Assembly: GCA_021813725.1 (NCBI GenBank)
Contig: JAKAJN010000020.1
Span: forward strand, 1 to 32,991
Origin: a bacterium
GTDB taxonomy: Bacteria; Gemmatimonadota; Gemmatimonadetes; Gemmatimonadales; Gemmatimonadaceae
Length of the DNA: 32,991 nucleotides
Direction of reading: 5' to 3'
A program made the translations under genes and the position numbers. The notes beneath the pieces are model-generated. The model ran no database searches. It was not told the origin of the DNA and was given only the letters and a program-made list of their open reading frames with translations. Shown piece by piece: positions 1-8,016 of this stretch (within the stretch, counting starts at the first letter, position 1; the number at the start of each line of letters is the position of its first letter).

Positions 1-50
1 CTCTGTTTTCTCTCTGTTTTCTCTCTGTTTTCTCTCTGTTTTCTCTCTGT
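1..50 (-). repeat. 11-nt polypurine tandem repeat (family A), clipped by window edge
   Basis: About 4.5 copies of an 11-nt unit, CTCTCTGTTTT on the plus strand and AGAGAGAAAAC on the minus strand. The array begins 2 nt after the stop codon of the minus-strand gene that ends at position 53, and it is purine-rich on that gene's sense strand. It is related to the arrays near 22.9 and 23.4 kb, which have GC in place of the second AC of the unit. The left end lies outside the window, so total length and any partner arm are unknown. Confidence 0.9.
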
Positions 51-52
51 CG

Positions 53-517
53 CTAGAACATACTCATCGCCAGGAAGCTCCTCAGACTGTCGTTCGTCGC
101 CCGCAGGCGTGACGACAGCAGCCGCGTGCACGACCAGAGCACCTTGTAGGCCAGCTCGCGATTGAAGTCCAGCAGCAGCTCGAAGTCGCTGCGCGAGATC
201 GACAGCAGCTTGCACCCGCCGTTCGAAATGGCGTCGGTGGACCGCTCACTGCGATCGAACACCGCCATCTCGCCAAAGAGCGCTCCCTTCTTGAGGATGG
301 CCAGCGCCTCCTCGCCACTTCCCGGGATCATCCGGCTGATGCGCACCTCGCCGTCTACCACCAGGTACAGGCGGTTGCCCGGCTCCCCCTCCTTGAACAC
401 GTACTCGCCCGACACGAAGTCCTGCGTGCGGCAGACTTCGGAGACGCGGGCGAGCTCCCCTTCGTCGAGGTCCTGGAAGATGGCGACGCCCTTCAGCAGT
501 TCGGTGTAATCGGCCAT
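53..517 (-). CDS. Cyclic nucleotide-binding domain protein (Crp-like sensor domain without HTH)
   Basis: A 154-residue cytoplasmic protein that is almost entirely one cNMP-binding (CAP_ED) fold. It has the opening 'LLKGVAIFQDL', a Gly-rich beta turn around residues 43-57 (FKEGEPGNRLYLVVDGEV), and a phosphate-binding cassette FGEMAVFDRSERS at 81-93. In that cassette Glu83 and Arg92 sit where CAP places its cAMP-contacting Glu and Arg. The tail after about residue 120 is helical and too short for the DNA-binding winged helix of Crp/Fnr proteins, so it is probably a ligand-sensing module and not a transcription factor. The ATG at 517 is preceded by AGAGG at suitable spacing. It is divergent from the phosphatidyltransferase gene to its right. 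The ligand is not known. A polypurine repeat follows the stop codon directly. Confidence 0.88.
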   Translation of the reverse strand: MADYTELLKGVAIFQDLDEGELARVSEVCRTQDFVSGEYVFKEGEPGNRLYLVVDGEVRISRMIPGSGEEALAILKKGALFGEMAVFDRSERSTDAISNGGCKLLSISRSDFELLLDFNRELAYKVLWSCTRLLSSRLRATNDSLRSFLAMSMF

Positions 518-613
518 CGCGACCTCTGGGGTGACACGGGGGGTCCTTGGGCCAAGCTACCCCCCGCCCGCGGCGCTGGCAAGCATTTGCCACCGCGGGT
601 TATGTTGCCCCGC

Positions 614-1141
614 ATGGAGCGCGACTCGCTGGCCACGCTTCCCAACGCCATCTCGCTGTCCCGGCTGTTCCTGGCGGCGCTCTTTCCGGCCGTTCACGAA
701 CACGACCTGCGGCTGCTCATCCTGGCGGCCGCCGGCCTCACCGATTTCCTCGATGGCTGGCTCGCACGCCGCCGCCATCAGTTCAGTCGGGTCGGTGCGC
801 TCATAGACCCGTTCGCCGACCGCATCTTCATCTTCGTCGCCATCGGCACGCTGCTGCTCGAAGGGAAGGTGACGACGCTGCAGTACGGCGTCTTTCTCCT
901 GCGTGACATTGCGACTGCGGGGGCATTTGTCATTGCCAAGTCGGTGGCGTCGCTGCGGCATGCCACCTTCAAGGCCCGATTCTCCGGCAAGCTTGCGACG
1001 GTGCTCCAGCTCTTCGCGCTCCCCGTCATCGTCATTGACCGCCGCAGTACACCGTGGGCGGTGCTCGTGGTCGGGGTCGTGTCGCTCATCTCGATCGCGG
1101 ACTACACGGTTGCGCTCTGGCGAGCCCGGGAGCGCGCCTGA
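614..1141 (+). CDS. CDP-alcohol phosphatidyltransferase family protein (PgsA-like)
   Basis: Integral membrane enzyme of the CDP-OH-P transferase family, which transfers a phosphatidyl group from CDP-diacylglycerol to an alcohol such as glycerol-3-phosphate. The complete family signature D-x2-D-G-x2-A-R-x8-G-x3-D-x3-D is present, from 'DFLDGWLAR' to 'GALIDPFAD', including all four metal-binding Asp. Several hydrophobic segments follow. About 175 residues is typical for PgsA-type enzymes. In-frame ATGs also occur at 587 and 602; I prefer 614 because it gives the usual short cytoplasmic N-terminus before 'LPNAISLSRLF'. The next gene starts one base after the stop codon, so the two are probably co-transcribed. 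The alcohol substrate cannot be told from sequence alone, so no gene symbol is given. Confidence 0.85.
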   Translation: MERDSLATLPNAISLSRLFLAALFPAVHEHDLRLLILAAAGLTDFLDGWLARRRHQFSRVGALIDPFADRIFIFVAIGTLLLEGKVTTLQYGVFLLRDIATAGAFVIAKSVASLRHATFKARFSGKLATVLQLFALPVIVIDRRSTPWAVLVVGVVSLISIADYTVALWRARERA

Positions 1142-1142
1142 G

Positions 1143-1631
1143 ATGCGTCGTGTGCTGCTCGCTGTCCTGCTCGCCTCGGTGTTCGCTCCCCCACCGGCGC
1201 TCCACGCGCAGGGCTTCCGGTTCACGCCGCGCATCCAGCCCGAAGCGCGCCTCGACGCCGTCGCAGATCGCTACGCATCGGCCCTGCTGATGGCGGGCGC
1301 CAATGCGGCGATGGGTTACTATGTGCGCACCGGCGTCGCCGTCGGCGCCGGCGTTGCCGGCTCGCCCGACGGGACCGTGGGTGCCGTGCGAGCTGACCTC
1401 GCCGTCCGCTACCTGCTTGACCCGTTCGCCGAGTACAAGTGGGGGCCCTACGCCGGCGGCGGACTCACGGTGCGGCGCGATGGCGCCCGGCGAGCACGAG
1501 CGGGTCTCATGCTGGTGCTGGGCGTCGAGGGGCGCCGCGCGAAGCGCTGGACACCCGCGCTGGAGTTTGCGCTCGGCGAAGGCACGCGCCTTGCGCTGGT
1601 GCTGCGCCGCTCGCGCGCGAACGGTCGCTGA
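1143..1631 (+). CDS. Small exported protein, possibly an outer-membrane barrel; function unknown
   Basis: A 162-residue protein with a clear Sec signal peptide (MRRVLLAVLLASVF, then a Pro-rich stretch and cleavage near 'LHA-QG'). The mature part alternates short beta-like stretches rich in Gly, Ala, Arg and Tyr ('GYYVRTGVAVGAGVAG', 'YAGGGLTVRRDGARR', 'AGLMLVLGVEGRR'), which suggests a small beta-barrel or surface-associated beta protein. That reading is an inference from composition. It starts 1 nt after the phosphatidyltransferase stop codon and so is probably in the same transcript. I do not recognise the family. A hairpin with an 8-bp perfect stem follows about 35 nt downstream. Confidence 0.72.
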   Translation: MRRVLLAVLLASVFAPPPALHAQGFRFTPRIQPEARLDAVADRYASALLMAGANAAMGYYVRTGVAVGAGVAGSPDGTVGAVRADLAVRYLLDPFAEYKWGPYAGGGLTVRRDGARRARAGLMLVLGVEGRRAKRWTPALEFALGEGTRLALVLRRSRANGR

Positions 1632-1665
1632 CCGGCTTCCGCGCCACCGGTCGCCGGATGCGCGA

Positions 1666-1690
1666 AGCCCCGCCGGAATTCAGCGGGGCT
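1666..1690. terminator. Hairpin between convergent genes, probable bidirectional terminator
   Basis: AGCCCCGC at 1666-1673 pairs perfectly with GCGGGGCT at 1683-1690 around a 9-nt loop. It lies between a plus-strand gene ending at 1631 and a minus-strand gene ending at 1717. There is no good U-run on either side, so factor-independent termination is only likely, not shown. Confidence 0.5.
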
Positions 1691-1716
1691 CCGTCGTTCA
1701 ATCGATCGCGAGTGGC

Positions 1717-2004
1717 CTACGCCGTGGCGACGGCGTTGCTGCCTGCGGCAGCCGTGGCAGCCGAGCGCGGGGGCTGCGCGAACCGCTCGCCGAGCGTGCG
1801 CAGTTCGGCGATGTCCACCGCCGAGAGTTCGTAGAACCGTTCGGCGAGATACCGCATCGTCTCGTCGAACCACTCCCGCTGATGCTCCGGCTCACATCCA
1901 ACGACACCACAGCTGATGATATGCTGGAACAGCTCATCACGCGCTTGATCCTTCGGTGACGGCTCGTTGCTTGGCCTGCGATTCCTGTTTCGACCCTTGT
2001 TCAT
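1717..2004 (-). CDS. Small hypothetical protein with Cys pair
   Basis: A 95-residue soluble protein I do not recognise. The N-terminus is very basic and Asn/Arg-rich (MNKGRNRNRRPSNEP). A helical core follows, 'DELFQHIISCGVVGCEPEHQREWFDETMRYL', with two Cys five residues apart, then an amphipathic helix 'FYELSAVDIAELRTLGERF' and a low-complexity Ala tail. The start at 2004 is the only ATG that keeps the gene outside the hydrolase gene ending at 2105. No convincing Shine-Dalgarno is visible. The core looks like coding sequence by composition and helical periodicity. The two Cys could bind metal, but nothing in the sequence proves it. Confidence 0.6.
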   Translation of the reverse strand: MNKGRNRNRRPSNEPSPKDQARDELFQHIISCGVVGCEPEHQREWFDETMRYLAERFYELSAVDIAELRTLGERFAQPPRSAATAAAGSNAVATA

Positions 2005-2104
2005 TGCGTCCGGCAAGATGGTGAGAGTTGCGTCTCTGAAAGGTAAACGGGGCGGGCCTTGATTCCAAGCGCTATACGCATAGCCGCCGATTCGCGTTGG
2101 GAGG

Positions 2105-3028
2105 TCACGATTCGTGCTCGTGCAAAGCGCTTGGCGCTTCGGCGTCGCGCGCCACTGGCGCCCACTCGGCGAGCATCGCCGAGAGTGCGTCGGGCGCATC
2201 CTCCGGAATGAGCCGGCCGGCTCCCGCCACCGTGCGCAGGTCGGCGGCCGGAATCGCCGTGGCGAGCCGCGTCGCATCGTTCTGCGTGCACCAGGCATCG
2301 TGATCGCCGCGCAGCACGAGTGCGCGCGCGGTGATGCGGGAGAGATCCAGGTCGGCCGCGTCGCCGTCCGAGACGGCGTTCGCCAGCACCTGAAGGTGAC
2401 GCACGCCGTCCGCTCCGACGAACGGCGCCGAGTAGCGCGCCACCAGCTTGGGCGGCATCGCCTCGGGTGATGCCACCGCGCTCGTCAGCAGCGGGGCGAG
2501 CCACGCCGTCGCGCCGAGCATGCCACGCGTGGCCTCGAACAGGTGCGACGCGGCGGCACGCCCCAACTCGGCGAGGTCCTCGCCACGCGCGCGGCCCGGT
2601 GGCGGCGGGCTGATCAGCACGATGCCTTGCACGCGAGCCGGGCGCGTCGCCGCCAGTCGCAGGGCGACGACCGCACCGAGGTCCACCCCAACCAGCGTGG
2701 CGCGGCCGATCCGGAGCGACGTCATTGCCTGCTCCACACACAGGGCTTGGGCCGCGATGCCGAAATCCCCGTCCGCCGGACGGTCCGACTCGCCATGCCC
2801 GAGCAGGTCCATCGCCCACGCCGTCACGCGGCCAAGCGGCAAGGCAGGCGCCACCCGACGCCACAGGAAGGTGGAAGTGCCGAAACCGTGCAGGAGCACC
2901 ATCGGATGGTCGCCGAACCCGTAGCGTTCCGCGTGGAGCTCGCCCGGGCCGACGGGAATGCGCAGATGGTCGAGTCGAAGCACGGAGTCGGCGAAAGGCG
3001 GAAAGGGCGGCGCGCCGCGTCGGCGCAC
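2105..3028 (-). CDS. Alpha/beta hydrolase with Asp nucleophile position and no canonical His
   Basis: A 307-residue alpha/beta-hydrolase fold protein. The oxyanion-hole strand is 'VLLHGFGTSTFLWRRV' (about 44-59). The nucleophile elbow reads GVDLG with Asp116 where most hydrolases have Ser; haloalkane dehalogenases and epoxide hydrolases also use Asp. The acid strand ends 'RGDHDAW' with Asp244 the likely third acid. The position that normally carries the catalytic His reads 'AGAGRLIPEDAP', so Arg272 replaces the His of the common GxGHxxxxExP motif. I checked the codon: it is CGG, not a near-His reading. The start is GTG at 3028. The gene is divergent from the DsbA-like gene. Either it uses another His, or it is a binding protein or has altered chemistry. 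The substrate is unknown. Confidence 0.85.
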   Translation of the reverse strand: MRRRGAPPFPPFADSVLRLDHLRIPVGPGELHAERYGFGDHPMVLLHGFGTSTFLWRRVAPALPLGRVTAWAMDLLGHGESDRPADGDFGIAAQALCVEQAMTSLRIGRATLVGVDLGAVVALRLAATRPARVQGIVLISPPPPGRARGEDLAELGRAAASHLFEATRGMLGATAWLAPLLTSAVASPEAMPPKLVARYSAPFVGADGVRHLQVLANAVSDGDAADLDLSRITARALVLRGDHDAWCTQNDATRLATAIPAADLRTVAGAGRLIPEDAPDALSAMLAEWAPVARDAEAPSALHEHES

Positions 3029-3158
3029 GAATGCCTAAACCTACCCCGGGCGGTGTATCACTGCACCGCGCGTTCCGGCCGTGTCCACCGTCTCCCCCAT
3101 TGAGCCCCAACCCTCTCATCCTGTAGTTTTCTCCCACCTCCCAACCGACGGAAATTCC

Positions 3159-3872
3159 GTGGCCAACCAGAACAAGCGTGCCTCGCAGAAACAGTTCACC
3201 TTCCTGCTCGTCGCCATCGTCGTGATCGGCGCCGGCGCGCTGGGCTGGGTTGCCACCCGGCCCAAAGGGGGTGGCGAGACGATTGACCCGAACCTGCCGG
3301 TCGGCACCGCCGAAGGATTCCTGCTCGGCAAGGCCGACGCCCCGGTCCAGATCATCGAGTTCGCCGATTTTGAGTGTCCGGCGTGCGCGCAATTCGCGAT
3401 GCTCACCGAACCCGACGTCCGCGCGCGGCTCGTGAACCCCGGCCTGGTGTCCGTGCGGTTCTACGTCTTCCCGTTGCCGATGCACAAGAACACCTGGTCG
3501 GCGTCCAACGCGGCCTACTGTGCCAACGAGCAGGGGAAGTTCTGGGAGATGCACGACCGGCTGTTCTACACGCAGGACCTGTGGAACACCCAGTCCACGT
3601 CGAATCCGGACAAGAAGATGAAGGGGTACGCGGCGGACCTCGGGCTCGACGCGGGCAAGTTTGACGAGTGCTACGACAGCCAGCGGCACTATCCGAACAT
3701 CAAGGCGAGTGGCGTCGAGGCGCAGAATCGCGGCATCGATGAGACGCCCTCGTTCATCATCGGGGGCAAGAAGTACGCCGGGAGCCTGCCGTATGACGAA
3801 CTCAAGCGCCTCGTGGACGCGGAACTTGCCAAGACGGGCAAGGCCGACACCGCCAAGAAGAGCGCCAAGTGA
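3159..3872 (+). CDS. DsbA-family thioredoxin-fold disulfide oxidoreductase, membrane-anchored
   Basis: A 237-residue protein with a short basic N-terminus, one membrane segment ('FTFLLVAIVVIGAGALGWV'), then a DsbA-type thioredoxin domain facing the periplasm. The active site is CPAC (Cys73 and Cys76) in the context 'IIEFADFECPAC', as in BdbD-like proteins. The cis-Pro loop 'IDETPSFIIGG' is present. It should oxidise or isomerise disulfides in exported proteins. An in-frame ATG at 3081 would add 26 residues without a recognisable feature; I prefer GTG at 3159, which gives a normal anchor. The stop overlaps the VKOR start by 4 nt (GTGA), so the two are translationally coupled. The adjacent VKOR protein is the expected re-oxidant. 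Confidence 0.9.
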   Translation: MANQNKRASQKQFTFLLVAIVVIGAGALGWVATRPKGGGETIDPNLPVGTAEGFLLGKADAPVQIIEFADFECPACAQFAMLTEPDVRARLVNPGLVSVRFYVFPLPMHKNTWSASNAAYCANEQGKFWEMHDRLFYTQDLWNTQSTSNPDKKMKGYAADLGLDAGKFDECYDSQRHYPNIKASGVEAQNRGIDETPSFIIGGKKYAGSLPYDELKRLVDAELAKTGKADTAKKSAK

Positions 3873-4282
3873 CACGCCGCATGCTCATCGCCGTGCTCGC
3901 CCTCATCGGGCTGTTCGTGGCGATGTACCTCTGGTTCTTCAAGCTCGGGATCATCGGCTCGCTGACCTGCAAGATTGACGGCTGCGAGAAGGTCAACACG
4001 AGTCCGTGGGCGATGTTCTTCGGCCAGCCCGTGGCGATGTGGGGTGTGCTGTACTACGTCGCGATGTTCGTGGTGGCGTACGCGAGTACGCTCGAGCGGT
4101 TCGCGGCACATCCGCGGGTGCCGGCGGTGCTGGTCGTCCTCACCGGCTGGGGTGTGCTGTTCAGCGCGTACCTCACCTATCTCGAGCTCGCGGTGATCCA
4201 CGCCGTTTGCATGTACTGCGTGATCAGCGCGATTCTCGTGGTCGTGATGTTCGGGTTGGCCCTGATGGACCGGAAGCGATAG
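3869..4282 (+). CDS. Vitamin K epoxide reductase (VKOR) family protein
   Basis: A 137-residue polytopic membrane protein with four hydrophobic segments. It carries both Cys pairs expected of bacterial VKOR: a loop pair Cys34/Cys39 ('TCKIDGCEKV') and the redox CXXC Cys114-Met-Tyr-Cys117 ('VIHAVCMYCV'). Bacterial VKORs replace DsbB: they take electrons from a DsbA-like partner and pass them to quinone. The partner is encoded directly upstream with a 4-nt GTGA overlap. The GTG start is set by that overlap. It converges with the next minus-strand gene, with only 4 nt between the stop codons. Confidence 0.92.
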   Translation: MTRRMLIAVLALIGLFVAMYLWFFKLGIIGSLTCKIDGCEKVNTSPWAMFFGQPVAMWGVLYYVAMFVVAYASTLERFAAHPRVPAVLVVLTGWGVLFSAYLTYLELAVIHAVCMYCVISAILVVVMFGLALMDRKR

Positions 4283-4286
4283 GCGG

Positions 4287-4649
4287 CTACGCCCGCCGGA
4301 TGTCGGAGCCCTTCCCCCCCGACGCCTCGCTCAACCGCAGGCGCGGGCGCGGCTCCTCGCGCGGCTCCGCCCGGCGGGCGGGAAGCAAGTCTTGGCCGAG
4401 CACGACGAGCACGCGGGTGACCACCACCGACGCCAGCGGCTCGGCCAGCGCCATCTCGCGGATGTAGGTGTCGATGGCGCGGTCGAAGGGCAACTCCTCG
4501 GCCAGCGCGTCCACGAACGTCAGGGCGTTCTCGACGTGCGTGCGCACCAGCGCCTCTTCCGCACGCGCCTGTGCGAGCCGCATGCGCCGCTCGGCCGTGG
4601 CCGACAGCTTGCGCGGAAAGAGCGATTCGGGAAGGAGATGCTCCAGCAT
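4287..4649 (-). CDS. Hypothetical helical protein downstream of kinase gene
   Basis: A 120-residue soluble, mostly helical protein I do not recognise. Residues about 15-85 are amphipathic helices ('RMRLAQARAEEALVRTHVENALTFVDALAEELPFDRAIDTYIREMAL' region), followed by a hydrophobic stretch 'VVVTRVLVVLGQDLL' and a basic, Pro/Arg-rich disordered tail. The start at 4649 lies 30 nt after the kinase stop codon on the same strand, so the two are probably co-transcribed. That could make it a kinase partner or substrate, which is only a guess from position. No strong ribosome-binding site is visible. Confidence 0.65.
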   Translation of the reverse strand: MLEHLLPESLFPRKLSATAERRMRLAQARAEEALVRTHVENALTFVDALAEELPFDRAIDTYIREMALAEPLASVVVTRVLVVLGQDLLPARRAEPREEPRPRLRLSEASGGKGSDIRRA

Positions 4650-4679
4650 GATTGAATTACGATCCGGCAGGGACGGAAG

Positions 4680-5654
4680 TTACAGGCCGCGGGTGACCGC
4701 GATGCCAATGGCCGCCGCGGTCGAGAGCGCGGCGAGGAGCCACGGAAGCCACCAGGGGAAGCGCTGGAACGCGCCGCGGACACCGTCGCCCGTCGGCGCC
4801 GGGCGCAGCGCCGCAACCAGCTCGGCGGCGCGCCGCGGTCGCTCGTCCGGCGCCTTGGCCAGGCATCGCATGATGAGCTTGACGAGCGCCGCCGGCGCGT
4901 CCGGGCGGCGGCGCGCCAGCGGTTCAGGCACCTCTTTGGCATGCGCAATCATCACCGCCTGCGGCGACTTGCCGCGAAACGGCGGATGGCCCGTGAGCAT
5001 CTCGTACGCCACGCACCCCACGCTGTAGATGTCGGCGCGGTGGTCCAGTGCCGGATCGCCGGCCGCCTGCTCCGGCGCGATGTAGGTCGGCGTGCCGAGG
5101 CTGGTGCCCTGCAGCGTCAGTCGCGGCGCGGTGGTCGAACCGGAGTCGGGTTGCGTCGCGTCGCTCACCGCCTTGGCGATGCCGAAGTCGAGCACGACCG
5201 CCTGCCCGTGGAAGAGCATCACGTTTTCCGGCTTGATGTCGCGGTGCACCACGCCCTGCGCGTGCGCGAAGTCGAGCGCGCCCGCTACCTCGACGAGAAT
5301 CTGGCTCACCCGCTCGATGCTCATCGGCCGTTCGCGCGCCATCAGCTCGCGGAGCGATTCGCCCTCGACGTACGGCATCGAGTAGAAGAGCTTGCCGTCC
5401 ACGTCCCCCGCGTGCAGCAACGGCACGATGTGGGGGTGCTGCAACCGCGCCGCCAGTCCGATCTCGCGCTTGAACCGCTCGGCGCTCAGCGACGCCGCCA
5501 GCTCCGGATCGAGCACCTTGAGGACGACGCGACGGCGAAGCGACCGCTCCGTGGCGAGGAAGACCCGCGACATGCCGCCGCGTGGCAGTTCCTCCTCGAG
5601 CACATAGTCCGCCGCCAGCGCCTGCTGCATGTCCGCACGCAAGTCGGCTGTCAT
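4680..5654 (-). CDS. Hanks-type serine/threonine protein kinase with C-terminal membrane anchor
   Basis: A 324-residue protein kinase of the bacterial PknB-like type. It has a Gly-rich loop PRGGMSRVFLA (24-34), catalytic Lys46 in VVLKVL, alphaC Glu near 64 (FKREI), catalytic loop HRDIKPEN (137-144, Asp139), DFG 156-158 and APE in 'GTPTYIAPEQAAG'. All catalytic residues are present, so it should be active. After the kinase domain come a short linker and one membrane helix ('WWLPWLLAALSTAAAIGIAV'), then the end of the protein. Many relatives continue with a sensor domain outside the membrane; this one does not. The ORF extends upstream to 5723, but ATG 5654 fits the usual N-terminus. It lies 108 nt downstream of acs. 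Confidence 0.93.
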   Translation of the reverse strand: MTADLRADMQQALAADYVLEEELPRGGMSRVFLATERSLRRRVVLKVLDPELAASLSAERFKREIGLAARLQHPHIVPLLHAGDVDGKLFYSMPYVEGESLRELMARERPMSIERVSQILVEVAGALDFAHAQGVVHRDIKPENVMLFHGQAVVLDFGIAKAVSDATQPDSGSTTAPRLTLQGTSLGTPTYIAPEQAAGDPALDHRADIYSVGCVAYEMLTGHPPFRGKSPQAVMIAHAKEVPEPLARRRPDAPAALVKLIMRCLAKAPDERPRRAAELVAALRPAPTGDGVRGAFQRFPWWLPWLLAALSTAAAIGIAVTRGL

Positions 5655-5740
5655 CGGCACCTCAACGCCGTGGGGGCGGCGCCAGCCCCGTTGCCGGCGC
5701 CCATCGTCAGGCACGATCCTCAATCGAGATCAAGAGCCGC

Positions 5741-5762
5741 CATCCTGAGTCCAAGTCCTGAA
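5741..5762 (-). repeat. Family C repeat directly after the acs stop codon
   Basis: On the minus strand, GGACTTGGACTCAGGAT follows the acs stop with only TTCA between. The same sequence, with small changes, occurs after the genes that end at 10434, 16739 and 16870. A more degenerate piece may lie at 5713-5735. Here I see no clean second arm. Confidence 0.7.
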
Positions 5763-7727
5763 TCAGCTCTCCTCCGCCTCGTACTGATCCTTCAGCGACG
5801 CCACCACCGACGGGTCGGCGAGCGTCGTCGTGTCGCCCAGCGTGCGTCCTTCGGCAATGTCGCGCAGCAGGCGGCGCATGATCTTGCCCGACCGCGTCTT
5901 CGGAAGGTCGGCGCTGAACAGCACGTCGTCGGGGCGCGCGATGGCGCCGATCTTCTCGGCCACGAACTCGCGCAACTCGTCGCGCAGCGCCGGGCTCTGG
6001 TGGTAGCCATCGCGCAGCGTCACGAATGCGGCTATCGACTGCCCCTTGAGTTCGTGCGACTTGCCGACGACGGCCGCCTCGGCCACCGCCGGATGCTCGA
6101 CGAGTGCGCTCTCCACTTCCATGGTGCCGATGCGGTGCCCGGCGACGTTCAGCACGTCGTCCACGCGCCCCATGATCCAGAAGAAGCCGTCGTCGTCGCG
6201 CTTCGCGCCGTCGCCGGGGAAGTAGAGGTCGGGGCGATCGGCCCACTTGGTGAAATACGTCTGCACGTAGCGATCGTCGTCGCCCCAGATGGTGCGCAGC
6301 ATCGACGGCCACGGGCGCGTGAGCGCCAGCAGCCCGCCGCCCACGCCAATCTCATTGGCCTTCGAGTCGAGCAGCGTCGCGAAAAATCCCGGGAGCGGCT
6401 GCGTCGCGCTCCCCGGCTTCGTGGAGGTGAGGCCGGGAAGCGGTGAGATGACGATGGCCCCGGTTTCGGTCTGCCACCACGTGTCGACAATGGGGCAGCG
6501 CAGGCCGCCGATCACCTTGTGGTACCAGATCCAGGCTTCGGGGTTGATGGGCTCACCCACGGTGCCCAGCAAGCGCAGTCGCGACAAGTCGTGCCGCGCG
6601 GGGTGCTGCTCCCCCCATTTCATGAAGGCGCGGATGGCGGTCGGCGCGGTGTAGAAGACCGACACCCCGTACTTCTCGCAGATCTCCCAGAACCGGTTGC
6701 GCTCCGGCCAGTCCGGCGCGCCCTCGTACATCACGCAGGTCGTGCCGTTGGCGAGCGGGCCATAGACCAGGTACGAGTGACCGGTGATCCACCCCACGTC
6801 GGCCGTGCACCAGAAGACGTCGTCGTCCTTGAGGTCGAACACGTACTTGGTGGTGGCCGCGACACCGGTCAGGTAGCCGCCCGTCGTGTGCACGATTCCC
6901 TTGGGCTTTCCCGTCGTGCCCGACGTGTAGAGAATGAAGAGCACGTCCTCAGCGTCCATCGCTTCCGGCGGACACTCGGCCTTCGCGCTCTGCATCAGGC
7001 GATGCCACCAGTGGTCGCGCCCTTCGCGCATCTGCGCGAACGACTCGTCGCCCATGCCGCCCGGGCGCCGTTGCACCACCACGACATGCTTCACCGTCGG
7101 CGCGTCTTCCAGCGCCTTGTCGGCGTTGCGCTTCAGCGCCGTCACCTGCCCGCGGCGATAGCCGCCGTCGGCCGTGATGAGCACCTTGGCTTCCGCATCG
7201 TTCATCCGGTCGCGCAGCGATTCGGGCGAGAACCCGCCAAAGACGACACTGTGAATGGCGCCAATACGGGCGCAGGCGAGCATGGCAATCGCCGCTTCGG
7301 GGATGAGCGGCAGGTAGATCCCCACCCGATCCCCGCGCCTGACGCCGAGCGACTTCAGGACGTTCGCGAACTTCTGCACCTCGCGATACAGATCCCAGTA
7401 AGTCAGCACCCGCGAATCGCCCGGTTCACCCTCCCAGACGATGGCGGCCTTGTTGCGATGCGGACCGCGCACCCACCGGTCAATGCAGTTGACCGAGACG
7501 TTCAGGCGTCCGCCGTGGAACCACCTGGCGTGCGGCGGCGTCCAGTCGAGCGTGTCGGTGAACGGCACCATCCACTCGAGTTCGCGGGCATGCCGCGCCC
7601 AGAACGCCTCATAGTCGCGCTCCGCCTCGCGGTGCAGGGCGTCGTCGCGCACCAACGCCTGATGGCGGAAATGTTCAGAGGGCGGGAACGAGCGGTTCTC
7701 GGTGAGGAGCGTGTCGAGATCAGACAT
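5763..7727 (-). CDS. acs: Acetyl-CoA synthetase (acetate--CoA ligase, AMP-forming)
   Basis: A 654-residue adenylate-forming enzyme that makes acetyl-CoA from acetate, ATP and CoA with AMP and PPi as products. The N-terminus 'FPPSEHF...[14 protein letters not shown]' and '[16 protein letters not shown]' are typical of Acs. The ATP-binding motif [11 protein letters not shown], the adenylation motif '[11 protein letters not shown]' and the C-terminal '[13 protein letters not shown]' are all present. Lys615 in the last motif is the catalytic lysine that is acetylated in well-studied homologues. Length matches the family (about 650). An upstream ATG at 7811 would add 28 residues without similarity; 7727 is preferred. 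PPi produced here could be removed by the pyrophosphatase encoded about 3 kb away. A family C repeat abuts its stop codon. Confidence 0.97.
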   Translation of the reverse strand: MSDLDTLLTENRSFPPSEHFRHQALVRDDALHREAERDYEAFWARHARELEWMVPFTDTLDWTPPHARWFHGGRLNVSVNCIDRWVRGPHRNKAAIVWEGEPGDSRVLTYWDLYREVQKFANVLKSLGVRRGDRVGIYLPLIPEAAIAMLACARIGAIHSVVFGGFSPESLRDRMNDAEAKVLITADGGYRRGQVTALKRNADKALEDAPTVKHVVVVQRRPGGMGDESFAQMREGRDHWWHRLMQSAKAECPPEAMDAEDVLFILYTSGTTGKPKGIVHTTGGYLTGVAATTKYVFDLKDDDVFWCTADVGWITGHSYLVYGPLANGTTCVMYEGAPDWPERNRFWEICEKYGVSVFYTAPTAIRAFMKWGEQHPARHDLSRLRLLGTVGEPINPEAWIWYHKVIGGLRCPIVDTWWQTETGAIVISPLPGLTSTKPGSATQPLPGFFATLLDSKANEIGVGGGLLALTRPWPSMLRTIWGDDDRYVQTYFTKWADRPDLYFPGDGAKRDDDGFFWIMGRVDDVLNVAGHRIGTMEVESALVEHPAVAEAAVVGKSHELKGQSIAAFVTLRDGYHQSPALRDELREFVAEKIGAIARPDDVLFSADLPKTRSGKIMRRLLRDIAEGRTLGDTTTLADPSVVASLKDQYEAEES

Positions 7728-7955
7728 GGACGGGCGTTGTAATGAATGCGGGAGGGGATCCCGTACGTGGGAGGCGGAGCGCCCAAGGAATGCGACAGAG
7801 GATAGCCGCACCGGCGCCGCTCAGCAACGCCGCGCGCGTCGTGATGTCAGGGCGCGCACGTTGTGACGGTGCGACGTCGCTTCGTGACTGAAACCGAATG
7901 TGACGGTGGTTGGCGGCTTGCGTTGCGCCGTGCGCGATAGGCCGCCAAAGCGTAC

Positions 7956-8007
7956 CGTCACGTTGTGACGATCTTGTAACGACATTACTGACAATGAGTT
8001 ACAACGT
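7956..8007. promoter_or_regulatory. Operator-like inverted repeats upstream of sigma-54 candidate
   Basis: Three overlapping symmetries are visible. CGTCAC-gtt-GTGACG is at 7956-7970. ACGTTGTGAC at 7960-7969 is opposed by GTTACAACGT at 7998-8007 (9 of 10 complementary). TTGTAAC at 7974-7980 is opposed by GTTACAA at 7998-8004 (perfect). They sit 10-60 nt upstream of the promoter candidate, a plausible place for an activator or repressor. The binding protein is unknown. Confidence 0.45.
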
Positions 8008-8016
8008 CAATTAGTT

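Noticed and set aside
2001-3875. 624-codon minus-strand open frame across the hydrolase and DsbA-like genes
   Set aside because: It runs antisense to the DsbA-like gene and in another frame through the hydrolase. Its protein is Arg/Gly/Ala-rich with no domain, a typical shadow in GC-rich DNA.
4941-6446. 501-codon plus-strand open frame across kinase and acs
   Set aside because: Antisense to two genes with complete catalytic motifs; composition is His/Arg-rich and repetitive.
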